From positions 4,471,032 through 4,535,031 of the forward strand of contig NZ_CP007441.1 in NCBI RefSeq assembly GCF_000590475.1: a DNA stretch of 64,000 nucleotides, read 5' to 3'. The notes under the pieces were generated by a model. The model had not been told where the DNA came from, ran no database searches, and saw only the letters and a program-made list of their open reading frames with translations. Each line of letters begins with the position of its first letter. Positions within the stretch are counted from its first letter, which is position 1. The position numbers and the translations under genes were made by a program. This DNA comes from Stutzerimonas stutzeri. Lineage in GTDB: Bacteria; Pseudomonadota; Gammaproteobacteria; Pseudomonadales; Pseudomonadaceae. Shown one piece after another: positions 34,542 through 44,700 of this stretch.

Positions 34542-35219
34542 TCAGCGCGCCAGCAGTTGTTCCAGACGGTTGCCGACACGCTCGGCACGGTCAGCTACGT
34601 CACCGATCCATTCGATGATCTTGTAGAGGAACATTACGTCTACTGGAGGTAATTCCTTTTCCAGCTTGAACAGGGCACGGCGCACCGTGATCTGCATGCG
34701 GTCGGTTTCACGCTCGATCTCCTCGAGCTCTTCGACCATCTTTTCAACCAGCGTGGCTTCACGGCCGGCGAAACCTGTTTCGAGCAGCGAATCAAGCTCC
34801 TTGAGCGCCTTGAGCGCCTGACAGCTGGCGTCGACGCTACGCTGAACGAACGCCATCATCTCCGGCTGCAGGGCCGGCGGTATGGTCATGCAGCGGCCCA
34901 GCATGAGGCCGGCGATGTCCTTGGCACGGTTGGCAATTTTGTCCTGTACACTCAGCAGCTCCAGCAGATCCGAGCGCGGCACCGGCAGAAACAGGCTTTT
35001 CGGCAGATGCTGACGGACGCTCTTCTTGAGCTTGTCGGCCTCGTTTTCCAGTCGGGCCATTTCCTTCTGGATCAGCTCGACCCGCTCCCAGTCTTCTGCT
35101 GTGATCGCCTGGAACAGCGGTACCAGGTTGGCGGCACATTCGTGAGACTTGGCCATGTGCTGTTGCATCGGCCCGATTGGCGAGCGTCCAAACAGGCTGA
35201 CGAAAGGATTGATTGGCAT
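34542..35219 (-). CDS. DUF47 / PhoU-like protein (TIGR00153 type)
   Basis: A 225-residue helical protein of the DUF47 family, which resembles PhoU and is usually encoded with PiT transporters. Typical features are MPINPFVSLFGRSPIGPMQQHM at the start and the helical heptad-rich remainder (RLENEADKLKKSVRQHLPKS). The ATG at 35217-35219 was preferred over an upstream open frame. It probably modulates the phosphate carrier encoded next. Confidence 0.93.
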   Translation of the reverse strand: MPINPFVSLFGRSPIGPMQQHMAKSHECAANLVPLFQAITAEDWERVELIQKEMARLENEADKLKKSVRQHLPKSLFLPVPRSDLLELLSVQDKIANRAKDIAGLMLGRCMTIPPALQPEMMAFVQRSVDASCQALKALKELDSLLETGFAGREATLVEKMVEELEEIERETDRMQITVRRALFKLEKELPPVDVMFLYKIIEWIGDVADRAERVGNRLEQLLAR

Positions 35220-35322
35220 AGGGAACACCCCGGCTTCAGAAGGCGGCAAGTATACGGACGACCTCAAAGGGCCGCTACCGCGTGACATCAGTCACACTCA
35301 ACATAGGCATCATCTCGGCATC

Positions 35323-36687
35323 ATGCAGAAAGAAACCGAAATCAAACTGCGCGCGAGTCGCGAAACCCTGCTGGCGCTGCGTGATCACCCGCTGCTGAAA
35401 AAGCGCAACAAGAGCGGCTGGCAGCGGCATGAATTATTCAACCAGTATTTCGACACGCCCGCCCGCGAGCTTGCTCAGGCAGAGGTCGCGTTGCGCCTGC
35501 GCCGCGACGGCGAGCAATTCATCCAGACCTTGAAAAGCCGTGGCCAAAGCGTTGCCGGCCTGTCCGAGCGCAACGAGTGGGACTGGTACCTGGACAAGGC
35601 CAAGCTGGATACCAAAAAGCTCACCGACGACTGCTGGCCTACCAGCCTCGCCGAGCTGGACAAGAAGACACTGAAACCGATCTTCACCACCGATTTCGTC
35701 CGCGAAAAAGCGGAGATCGCCTGGGGTCGCGGCAAGGCCAAGGTAGTCATCGAAGCAGCACTGGACCTGGGCAAGGTCTCAGTGGGCAAACAGAGCGAGG
35801 AAATCTGCGAACTGGAGCTGGAGCTGCGCCAGGGCGAACCCGAAGCCCTGCTGGAACTGGCCGCCGAGCTCGCCGCTGATCTCGCGCTGATGCCTTGCGA
35901 TATCAGCAAGGCCGAGCGCGGCTACCGCCTGTATGACACCGATAGCTATTCGCTGAGCCTGCCAGCACCGCAGCTCGAAGCGACCATGCCGTTGGATGAC
36001 GCCTTCGCTGCCCTGGCGTGGCAGCTCTTGGGCAACAGCCAGCGGCTCGCCGAACAATATCGCTTCAACGGCCATTGGAAGCTGCTCGCTGAATGGTTGC
36101 AGCAACTTATCGAACTGCGCGCGTTGCTCAGTAGCCTCGGTCAGGCCGCACCGCGCGCCACCAGCCGTGAACTGCGCGAGCAACTCGACGCGCTGATCCA
36201 GGATTGGCGGCCGCGAGTGGACGCCGGTCGGGATGACGAAAGCGTGCGTCAGACGGCACCCGAACAGTTCGCCGCTGAGCTAGCCGAGCCGCGCTGGGGT
36301 CTGTTCTCGCTCCGTGCCTCGCTCTGGCTGCTGCGCCGGGGCTGGACCGCCGAGCGTAACACCCGTGGCAACCGCCAGGGTGCAGCCGAGCTGGGCAACT
36401 GGCTGCCACGCCTGCTGGGCGAAGAAGCCGAGGCACTGCAACTGCTGCGTTACCAGCAGCAGCCTGAAGACCTTGCCGAACAACGGCCGCGCATGGAGCG
36501 GCTGCTGGTCTGGCTGCACCTGGCCCGCGCGACCTTGGAGCTGCCGGAAGCCGACCGTCTGTATGGTGAATTGGGCAAGCTGTACGAGCTTGCAGGACAA
36601 CCGCTGAGTGACGAGCTGCTCGATGCGCGTATCGAGCAGGCTCGCGTTGTGTCGACGGTCAAGACTTGGAAGATGCTGACCAAGTAG
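35323..36687 (+). CDS. CYTH-CHAD protein, probable inorganic triphosphatase
   Basis: A 454-residue cytoplasmic protein. The N-terminal CYTH domain starts with the ExExK signature (E4, E6, K8), which binds triphosphate and metal; the C-terminal half is a helical CHAD domain, associated with polyphosphate. The layout matches E. coli YgiF, an inorganic triphosphatase. The nearby phosphate carrier genes fit a link to phosphate metabolism. ATG at 35323 follows the divergent DUF47 gene by about 100 bp. Confidence 0.9.
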   Translation: MQKETEIKLRASRETLLALRDHPLLKKRNKSGWQRHELFNQYFDTPARELAQAEVALRLRRDGEQFIQTLKSRGQSVAGLSERNEWDWYLDKAKLDTKKLTDDCWPTSLAELDKKTLKPIFTTDFVREKAEIAWGRGKAKVVIEAALDLGKVSVGKQSEEICELELELRQGEPEALLELAAELAADLALMPCDISKAERGYRLYDTDSYSLSLPAPQLEATMPLDDAFAALAWQLLGNSQRLAEQYRFNGHWKLLAEWLQQLIELRALLSSLGQAAPRATSRELREQLDALIQDWRPRVDAGRDDESVRQTAPEQFAAELAEPRWGLFSLRASLWLLRRGWTAERNTRGNRQGAAELGNWLPRLLGEEAEALQLLRYQQQPEDLAEQRPRMERLLVWLHLARATLELPEADRLYGELGKLYELAGQPLSDELLDARIEQARVVSTVKTWKMLTK

Positions 36688-37086
36688 GCTGGTGGCCAAA
36701 GCGCAGGGTGGGCCGGGCGGCGTTGCGCTTTAGCCCACCGCTTGTTCGCACACACTGCCGTGGCCAAAGCCTCGCCTGCCTGTTGCAGGCCCGCCGCGAC
36801 CTTGGTGGGCTGAAGCCCACCCTACGAAACTGAAGCCCACCCTGCAAACAGAGTAAACGCAGGGTGGATCTCGCTTCACCGATCCACCGGGTGGCGCTCA
36901 CCGAGCGGTGGTTACGGACCATGCCAAAAGCCGCATTTACCCTGCTTTTCCCCGATCCGGCATCCTAGGGGCGCCGTCACTCATCGACGACGCACCGACG
37001 AATTCGCAAAGCTGAACTGCTCAGCGAGACAGAGCGCGCGTTTCGCGGCAAGCTTGACCTTCGCTCCAGCCACGACCAAAGAGCCC
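36688..37086. repeat. Intergenic region with REP-like inverted repeats
   Basis: No gene is supported in these 399 bp. GGTGGGCT-GA-AGCCCACC lies at 36804-36821, and a half copy (TGAAGCCCACCCTGC) at 36831. GGTGGATC (36863-36870) pairs with GATCCACC (36881-36888). These units recur after the next gene and at 57985, so the stretch is a small array of dispersed repeats. A promoter for the GspE-like gene should lie in the right part but is not obvious. Confidence 0.7.
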
Positions 37087-38871
37087 ATGTCTGTGTTGAA
37101 TTCACCTGCCCAGGATCGCTTCCTCGACCTCAATGACCTGCTGCGTGACTTGGTCACCCAAGGGCGCTTGTCGCAGGAAACCGCCGAGCAATGCATGACC
37201 CTGCGGCGCAGTGCAGCGAACAGTCATCAGCATCCGCTGGAGTTCCTCGCAGCCCAGCAACTCGACGACCTGAAACGGCCGGCGAAGAAACTCGACCTGG
37301 AAAGCCTCACCCTCTGGCTCGCCGAGCAGGCCGGACAACCCTACCTGCGCATCGACCCGCTGAAGATCAACGTCGCAGCCGTCACCCCCCTGATGTCCTA
37401 TGCATTCGCCCAGCGGCACAAAATCCTGGCGGTGGCGGTGGACAGCTCGGCGGTGACGATTGCCAGCAGCCAACCCTTCGTTAAAAGCTGGGAAGCCAAC
37501 CTCACCCACGTGCTCCAGCGACCGATCAAGCGCGTGGTGGCCAATCCGGTCGACCTGCAGCGCTTTACCGTCGAGTTCTACCGCCTGGCCAAGTCGGTCA
37601 GCGGCGCCACCGCAACCGACCAGAAGGTCAGCGGCACGGGCAACTTCGAGCAACTGCTCAACCTCGGCGCCAGCGACCAGGAGCCGGACGCCAACGACTC
37701 GCACATCATCAACATCGTCGATTGGTTGTTCCAGTACGCATTCGATCAGCGCGCCAGTGACATCCACATCGAGCCTCGTCGCGAACAGGGCACCGTCCGT
37801 TTCCGCATCGACGGCGTGCTGCACAATGTTTATCAGTTCCCGCCGCAGGTGGCGATGGCGGTGGTTAGCCGGCTGAAGACGCTGGGGCGGATGAATGTCG
37901 CCGAGAAACGCAAACCGCAGGATGGCCGGGTCAAGACCAAGACGCCGGACGGCGGCGAAGTCGAGCTGCGCCTGTCGACGCTGCCGACCGCGTTCGGCGA
38001 GAAAATGGTGATGCGCATCTTCGACCCTGAGGTGCTGCTCAAGGGCTTCGACCAGCTGGGTTTTTCCGCTGAAGACCTGCGGCGCTGGCAGAGCATGACC
38101 GGGCAGCCCAACGGCATCATTCTCGTGACCGGCCCTACCGGCTCGGGCAAGACCACGACGCTGTACACCACGCTCAAGCAACTGGCGACGCCGGAAGTAA
38201 ACGTCTGCACCATCGAAGACCCCATCGAGATGATCGAAGGCGCCTTCAACCAGATGCAGGTGCAACACAACATCGAGCTGACCTTCGCCAGCGGCGTGCG
38301 TGCGCTGATGCGCCAGGACCCCGACATCATCATGGTCGGCGAGATCCGTGATCTGGAAACGGCTGAAATGGCGATCCAGGCAGCGCTGACCGGCCACCTG
38401 GTGCTGTCGACCCTGCACACCAACGACGCACCGTCAGCGATTACGCGGCTGTTGGAACTGGGCGTGCCGCACTACCTGCTGCGGGCGACGCTGCTCGGGG
38501 TCATGGCCCAGCGTCTGGTGCGTACCCTGTGCCCTCACTGCAAAGCACCGGTTCAGCTCGATGCCGATGACTGGCAGGCCCTGACCAAACCCTGGAACGC
38601 GCCGCTGCCGAGCAACGCGCAGCAGGCTATTGGCTGTATCGAATGCCGCGATACCGGCTATCGCGGGCGTGCCGGGGTCTACGAAATCATGTTGCTCAAT
38701 GACGCCATCAAACCGCTTATCACCGCCGATACCGACCTCATCGCCCTGCGCCGCCAGGCGTTCAAGGACGGCATGCACAGCCTGCGGCTGTCCGGTGCGC
38801 AGAAGATCGCCGCGGGGCTGACTACCTTGGAGGAAGTTCTACGAGTGACGCCGCAGAGCGAGCAGAAATAG
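37087..38871 (+). CDS. GspE/PilB-like secretion ATPase
   Basis: A 594-residue hexameric-type ATPase of the GspE/PulE/PilB family. The N-terminal part resembles the GspE N-domain; the ATPase core has the Walker A GPTGSGKTTTLYTTL, the Asp box and the Walker B region MRQDPDIIMVGEIRDLETAEMAIQAAL. A tetra-cysteine zinc motif (CPHC and CIEC) lies near the C-terminus. It is a positional orthologue of PA5210. No other type II secretion or type IV pilus gene is nearby, so its machine is unknown. ATG at 37087 (MSVLNSPAQ). Confidence 0.92.
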   Translation: MSVLNSPAQDRFLDLNDLLRDLVTQGRLSQETAEQCMTLRRSAANSHQHPLEFLAAQQLDDLKRPAKKLDLESLTLWLAEQAGQPYLRIDPLKINVAAVTPLMSYAFAQRHKILAVAVDSSAVTIASSQPFVKSWEANLTHVLQRPIKRVVANPVDLQRFTVEFYRLAKSVSGATATDQKVSGTGNFEQLLNLGASDQEPDANDSHIINIVDWLFQYAFDQRASDIHIEPRREQGTVRFRIDGVLHNVYQFPPQVAMAVVSRLKTLGRMNVAEKRKPQDGRVKTKTPDGGEVELRLSTLPTAFGEKMVMRIFDPEVLLKGFDQLGFSAEDLRRWQSMTGQPNGIILVTGPTGSGKTTTLYTTLKQLATPEVNVCTIEDPIEMIEGAFNQMQVQHNIELTFASGVRALMRQDPDIIMVGEIRDLETAEMAIQAALTGHLVLSTLHTNDAPSAITRLLELGVPHYLLRATLLGVMAQRLVRTLCPHCKAPVQLDADDWQALTKPWNAPLPSNAQQAIGCIECRDTGYRGRAGVYEIMLLNDAIKPLITADTDLIALRRQAFKDGMHSLRLSGAQKIAAGLTTLEEVLRVTPQSEQK

Positions 38872-38895
38872 GCCGGGCTGGACGCTGGGCGAATC

Positions 38896-38964
38896 GTAGG
38901 GTGGATGTCGATTTTGCATCTACAGACACTGCCCGGTGGATCGATAAAGCGTGATCCACCCTAC
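38896..38964. repeat. REP-like inverted repeat after the GspE-like gene
   Basis: GTAGGGTGGAT (38896-38906) and ATCCACCCTAC (38954-38964) form a perfect 11-bp inverted repeat around 47 nt, which itself holds another GGTGGATC. The same units appear in the gap before the GspE-like gene. It may act as a weak terminator or be a short mobile repeat. Confidence 0.75.
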
Positions 38965-39008
38965 GCCAGACGATGCCTTGTTCGCGACCCCACCTGCTAA
39001 CCGTAAAG

Positions 39009-39716
39009 TCAGCCCTGCCTCGCCGCCAATATTCCCGCGACCCGCGAGGGTTCGCAGTTCAGGTAGGCCGAGGACTGCAACCACTCCTGATCCGGATACC
39101 AGGAAAACATGAATTGGCCGCCCTTTAGGCTATCGACCACCATGCGCGCCACTTCGGGGCGCACCGCGGGGCAACCCTGACTGCGGCCGATGCGGCCTTG
39201 GGTCGCTATCCAAGCGGGATTCACATAATCGGCCGGATGAATCACGATGGCCCGCTCACGCGCCAGATCGTTCACGCCGGGTTCAAGTCCGTCCATACGC
39301 AGCGAGTAGCCGTGCTTGCCGCTGTAGCTCTCGGCCGTGCGGAACAGACCGATACTCGACTGATGGCTACCGAGCACATTGGAGAAACGCGTGGCGAGGT
39401 TCTCGCCGGATTTCATTCCGTGAGCGACAAAGTCTTTTAGCAACAATCGCCGCTGTTGCAGGTCGAAAATCCAGAGTCGTCGTTCCGACGAGGGCAGCGA
39501 GAAGTCAATTACCGCTAGCCGCTGCGACGGGCTGGCGCCGTTGTTTACCGCGCATTGCATGGCTGCGACGGCGTGCGTGAGCACTTTAGCGTCGAGCGTG
39601 GGAGCCAGCGGGGCCAGGCGATCCACGATCGGTTGATAGGAGGGGCTGGCCGCCAGAAGCGGCGTAGACAGGATCAGGCCTGCCAAAAGACAAAGGCGCC
39701 GGAACGAAACCATCAT
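39009..39716 (-). CDS. Exported L,D-transpeptidase catalytic domain protein
   Basis: A 235-residue protein with a signal peptide (MMVSFRRLCLLAGLILSTPLLAA) and one YkuD-like catalytic domain, so it acts on peptidoglycan in the periplasm. The catalytic segment IVIHPADYVNPAWI ... GRSQGCPAVRPEV carries the His and the nucleophilic Cys. The start is one of two adjacent ATGs (39716 or 39713). It is divergent from a second, larger L,D-transpeptidase. Confidence 0.88.
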   Translation of the reverse strand: MMVSFRRLCLLAGLILSTPLLAASPSYQPIVDRLAPLAPTLDAKVLTHAVAAMQCAVNNGASPSQRLAVIDFSLPSSERRLWIFDLQQRRLLLKDFVAHGMKSGENLATRFSNVLGSHQSSIGLFRTAESYSGKHGYSLRMDGLEPGVNDLARERAIVIHPADYVNPAWIATQGRIGRSQGCPAVRPEVARMVVDSLKGGQFMFSWYPDQEWLQSSAYLNCEPSRVAGILAARQG

Positions 39717-39805
39717 GTGCTGAACTACCTCACCGACGCCTAGGCCACACATCCCTTTTGGCTGGCGCCTTACACGCTGCGGCCCGGGAGGCGACAGCGA
39801 AACAG

Positions 39806-39842
39806 GTCAGACGGGAGCGGACAGGCTCCCACTTCGTCTGAC
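39806..39842. promoter_or_regulatory. Long hairpin between divergent L,D-transpeptidase genes
   Basis: GTCAGACG (39806-39813) pairs with CGTCTGAC (39835-39842), and inside it GGGAGC (39813-39818) pairs with GCTCCC (39825-39830), with a 4-nt bulge on one side. It lies about 80 bp before the plus-strand gene. It could be a leader hairpin or an operator for either gene. Confidence 0.4.
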
Positions 39843-39924
39843 AGATCATTTTGTAGTGACCCGGCTGGGTCTGGTTTCTTCCCAAACCGCAGCGGATCAG
39901 CGGCGCAGTCTAGCAGTCGGTGGG

Positions 39925-41592
39925 ATGACCGGGAGTGAAGCGTTGTACAAAAAACATGCATTTCGTCTGGTTAGCGCTGTGTTGCTCGTACCCGTTCTGG
40001 CGGTGGCGCAACCCACCAGCGAGCCATACAACGCCATCCGCACCGCCCTGCAGGCGCTGCCCAGCGTCTGTGAGGGTCCCGTTGCCGAGATCGATCAAAG
40101 CGCTCTGCCGCAGCTGACCGAACTCTATCGCCGTCACCAGTTCGCAGCGTTGTGGACCTCCTACGCGCAACTTGATGAACTGCTCGAGCAACTCCATGGG
40201 CTGGATGACGACGGGCTTAATTCAGCGATCTACCATCCCGAGGCCATTCGTCACGCCATGCAGACGGCCACGGCCGAACCGTTGCATCGCGAGTGCAGCG
40301 ACATCCTCGCCTCACACGCCTATCTGCTGGCGCTGCGGCACCTGACTCAAGGGCGCTTGCCGCAGGATCGTCTAGAGCCGGTCTGGCGCAGCCCCAACGC
40401 CGCGGCCCAACAAGAAGCGGACGCCCGCTTACTGGAAATCGCCGACGACGGTCTGACGCATCTCGCGCAGGCCTTCGACAGGGCGCGCCCGGCGCTCGAG
40501 CAGTACCACAACCTGCGCAAGGCCCATGCGCGTCTGCGCGCCGAACCTGCGCAGCGATGGCTGCCGATCCCGCCGGGCCCGACCTTGCGCCCTGGCATGT
40601 CGGACCCGCGAGTGCCGCTGTTGCGCCAGCGCCTGGCCAGCGACGGCTATCTGGTTGACGTGGTCGCTACGGGGGAGCTTGAGGCGCGCTACAGCCGCCC
40701 TGTCGAGCAGGCACTCAAAGCCTTTCAAATCCGCCACGGACTGCAGGATGACGGCGTACTGGGCGCCGATACACTGGCCGCGCTGAACGCAACGCCGAGC
40801 GACCGGCTGAATCAGCTGAAAATCAACCTGGAACGGTTTCGCTGGCTGTCTCGCGACATCGAGGCACGCTCGCTGCTGGTCGACATCGCCGGCGGACGGG
40901 TCATCTATTTTCGCGACGATCAACCACTCTGGGAGGCTCGCAGCCAGGTCGGCCGCGACACCCGGCAGACGCCGGCGATCAAGTCGACGGTCACCCGCCT
41001 CACCCTCAACCCGACCTGGACCGTGCCGCCGACCATCCTGCGCGAAGATAAACTGCCCAAGATCCGTGAGGACTTGGGCTATCTCGCCAGTCAGAACCTG
41101 CAGGTGCTCGACTACCAGGGCAATATCCTGGACCCGGAGCACATCGACTGGAGCAGCCCCGGCAGGATTCTCCTGCGTCAGGCAGCGGGCCCCGACAATC
41201 CGCTCGGACGTCTGGTCATTCGTTTTGCCAATCCCTTTTCGATCTACCTGCACGACACGCCGAGCCAGGGCTTGTTCGCCCGTTCTCAGCGCGCATTCAG
41301 TTCCGGCTGCGTCAGGGTCCAGTCGGTGATGCAGTTGGTCGATCTGCTACTGACCGATGGTGAGCACGACCGATTCACTCGATTGCTCGCGACGGGCCAG
41401 ACGCACGAGCTCGGTTTGGCCGAACCCACTCCGATACTTCTGGCGTACTGGACAGCCGAAGCGGATAGCGCCGGGCATGCGCACTACCGGCCAGACATCT
41501 ATCATCGCGACCCCGACTTGCTGGCCGCACTGCTGGCCACCGACCGGCTACAGTTACTCGAGGGGCCGCCGCCCGACGTCAGTGGCCGGTAG
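39925..41592 (+). CDS. Murein L,D-transpeptidase (LdtD/YcbB type)
   Basis: A 555-residue periplasmic enzyme that makes meso-DAP to meso-DAP or related peptidoglycan links. After a basic start and hydrophobic signal segment (AFRLVSAVLLVPVLAVAQ) it has a large N-terminal domain, a peptidoglycan-binding repeat (YSRPVEQALKAFQIRHGLQDDGVLGADTLAALN region) and a YkuD domain ending FSSGCVRVQSVMQL with the catalytic Cys. The ATG at 39925 is preferred to one at 39856, because it places the signal segment close to the N-terminus. Confidence 0.92.
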   Translation: MTGSEALYKKHAFRLVSAVLLVPVLAVAQPTSEPYNAIRTALQALPSVCEGPVAEIDQSALPQLTELYRRHQFAALWTSYAQLDELLEQLHGLDDDGLNSAIYHPEAIRHAMQTATAEPLHRECSDILASHAYLLALRHLTQGRLPQDRLEPVWRSPNAAAQQEADARLLEIADDGLTHLAQAFDRARPALEQYHNLRKAHARLRAEPAQRWLPIPPGPTLRPGMSDPRVPLLRQRLASDGYLVDVVATGELEARYSRPVEQALKAFQIRHGLQDDGVLGADTLAALNATPSDRLNQLKINLERFRWLSRDIEARSLLVDIAGGRVIYFRDDQPLWEARSQVGRDTRQTPAIKSTVTRLTLNPTWTVPPTILREDKLPKIREDLGYLASQNLQVLDYQGNILDPEHIDWSSPGRILLRQAAGPDNPLGRLVIRFANPFSIYLHDTPSQGLFARSQRAFSSGCVRVQSVMQLVDLLLTDGEHDRFTRLLATGQTHELGLAEPTPILLAYWTAEADSAGHAHYRPDIYHRDPDLLAALLATDRLQLLEGPPPDVSGR

Positions 41593-41793
41593 TCACCAGG
41601 CAACGGGAGACCGAGCGGCCGCAGGCCCGCGACCGGACCGGCGGCACTGGCAGGTTGTCCGCTGGCCAAGGTTTACTTGCCACAAATCCCACCCAGAGTA
41701 TCTTTCGCAGCCGCAACTACCGACAGATGATCAAGCAGCACCGCTACACGCAATTGCTCGGGCCATACGGCTGAGCACGTCATTCTCGCCGCC

Positions 41794-44700
41794 ATGGATA
41801 GCCGAGCAGAAATCGTGAATCTGGAGAACCAAGACAACAACACGGCGAGCGGGGCCAACCCACCGGCCGCGCCAAGCCGCTACCGCACCATTAGCATCCC
41901 GCCAGAAGCGGTGTTCGACGATCTGGCACTGCTCGCGGCGGAGCTGTGCGGCTGCTCCAGCGCGGCCATCGTGTTCATCAACGGCGATCGTCAGTGGCTC
42001 AAAAGCTTCATCAGCAACGAAGACGATCCCCAAGAGCCGGACCGGGCACTCTGCGCCCGCGCAATCAGCTGTTCACAATCCCTGGTGATCCCCAGTCTGG
42101 CCGATGAGCCACTCGCCGCAGGCCTGTCCGGCTGCTTCGCCGCCGCGCCGCTGCACAGCCCGGAAGGTTTGCCGCTCGGCACCCTGTGCGTGATGGACAG
42201 CCAGCCGCAGCAGCTGTCGGAGCGGCAGCTTGCGTATTTGCAGACGCTGGCCCATCAGCTCATGGCGCTGCTGGAGCGGCGCCGCGACCTCGCAGCCAAC
42301 GAGAATGATCCGAGTAACGAGGGCGCGTTGAGTTATGCGGCCTCGGTTCGCGAGGCCGAGGAGCGCTATCGCGCATTGGTCGACCTCAGCCCTCAGGTGA
42401 TCTGGCAATGCGATGCCAGCGGCTCGCTGATTTTCTGCAATCGCTACTGGTGCGACTTCACCGGTCTGTCGACCAGCGCATCGGCCGGCTGGGGCTGGTT
42501 GAACGCCGTCGCGCCGGACCACCGGGAGGCGGTGCTGCAGCAATGGAGCTCGGCGCTGAAAAGCGGTAAATCGGGCAGCTTCGAAGTGCCCCTGCTCGCT
42601 GCCGACGGATGCCCGCGCTGGTTCCAGGGCTCCGGCGCGCCAGTCTACGACCAGGACGGTCGCCTGTTGCACTGGGTGCTGGTGGCCCAGGACATACACG
42701 AGCGGCGCCGCGCCGAGACCGAACGGCTGGAAAGCGAGGCGTTTACCCGCAGCCTGCTGGACTCGGCCAGCGAGGGCTTCTATTCCGTCGATACCCGCGG
42801 CTTCGTCACCCTGTGCAACGAGGCTTTCGTCAGACTGCTCGGCTTTGCCAGCAAGGATCAGGTGCTCGGCCAGCAGATCCATCAGGTCATTCACCACAGC
42901 CACCCCGACGGCTCGCCCTATGCCGTCGAGGATTGCCCGATCCAGCAAACCGCCAGCACCGGCGAGCCTGCGCATGTCGAATACGAACTGTTCTTCCGAC
43001 AGGACGGCAGCAGCCTGCCGGTGGAGTACCGGGTCGCGCCGCTCTACCGCGATGGGGTATTGCAAGGTGCGATCTGCACCTTTACCGATATTAGCGAGCG
43101 CGCGCGCGGCGAGGCGCAGCAGGCCTACCTGCTGGATCTCAGCGACCATCTTCAGGACACCGATGGCCGTATCGAGCTGACCGATATCATGGCCGAGCAA
43201 CTGGCCCCACTGATGTCGATCGAGTGCATTGCCAGCGGTCATCTCGACGAGCGCGATGGCTTGGTCATCGACCAGTACTGGCCCCCGGACGCCGGCAATC
43301 ACGCCGAGCCGTATCTGCTTGGGGAATGCGCGCAAATCCTGCACCTGCGGTTGTCGCAGGGCCTTATCGTGCCGTTCGAAGACCTGCTGGACGAAGCTGG
43401 CTGTCCTGAAAATTGCGACGCCCTGCATGATCATCTCGGCTACCGCAGCCTGTTGCTGGCACCGCTCCTGGAACAGACCGCCAATTGCGCCTTTCTACTG
43501 TTCGCTAGTCGTCAACCAAGACCTTGGAGCCAAGCCGATATCTCGCTCGTGCGCGAAGTGGCCGAGCGCATCCGCGCAGCCGCGGACCGCACGAGGGCGC
43601 GCAAGGCTCTGCTCGAGGCCGAACAGCGGGTCAGCCTGGCCAACGAAATCGCCTCGATCGGCGTCTGGGAGTACAACTTCGAGCGCAACACGCTGCATTG
43701 GGATGCGCAGCTCAAGACGCTTGCCGGACTCGCCCCGAACGAGTCGGCACTGTCCGTCGACGAATTTCTCGCACGGGTCCACGCCGATGATCGGCGCATC
43801 CTGCTCGATGCCTTCCGCAACGCCCTGGAAGGCGTCGGTGACGGCGAGTTGAATCTCGATTATCGAGTCTATGACGAGACCAGCGGCCGATTCCGCTGGT
43901 TGACCAACCGCGGCCGGCGCCTGCTCGATGCCGACGGCGGAATACGCCTGCTCGGTACCGCCCGGGAAATCACCGCCGAACGCAACGCAGAGCTGAAGCT
44001 GCTGCGCATGAACGCCCTGCTCGAGGAACAGATACAGGAGCGTCAGATAACCGGGCAGCGACAATCGGTACTGATGGAACTGGGCGATCTGCTACGCGGA
44101 CAGCCGGACAGCGCCACCATCGTCGCGGCGGCTGTGCGCGCCTTGGGCATGACCCTCAACGTAACCCGCGCCGCCTTCCTGACCGTCGACCCCGGTGGCC
44201 AGTACGCCACTATCGAACGCTACTGGAGCGACGGTGCGCTGGGTGATTACAGCGAGCACATGTGCTTCGCCGATTACGGCGACTTCGTTTACGACCTGCA
44301 GAATGACGAACTGGTGGTGGTAGACGACGTCCTGCATGACACCCGCACCGCCGCGCAAGCGGCAAGCTTGAGGCTGCGACGCATACAAAGTCTGGTCTGC
44401 GTGCCGCTGCAGGAACAAGGGCGCCTGAGCGCCGCACTGATCTTGCTGCAGGACCGTCCGCGACAGTGGGCCGAAGACGACATTTCCTTTATCCGCGAAG
44501 TCGCCGACCGCGCCTGGACCGCAGACGAGCGGATGCGCGCCGAACAGGCCTTGCGCGCCAGTGAAGAGCAGTTCCGTACCCTTGCCGACAACATGAGCCA
44601 GTTTGCCTGGATGGCGGACCCGACAGGGCGCATCTATTGGTACAACAAGCGCTGGTACGATTACACCGGCACCACCTTTGAAGCCATGCGCGCGCTGGGC

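Noticed and set aside
42073..43434. Long frames antisense to real genes, such as 453 codons here and similar ones at 3769-4746, 7108-8214, 8586-9797 and 37102-38418
   Set aside because: Each lies opposite a gene with clear family motifs, has no recognisable domain of its own and is rich in Arg, Gln, Ala and His, as expected from reading a high-GC gene on the wrong strand.
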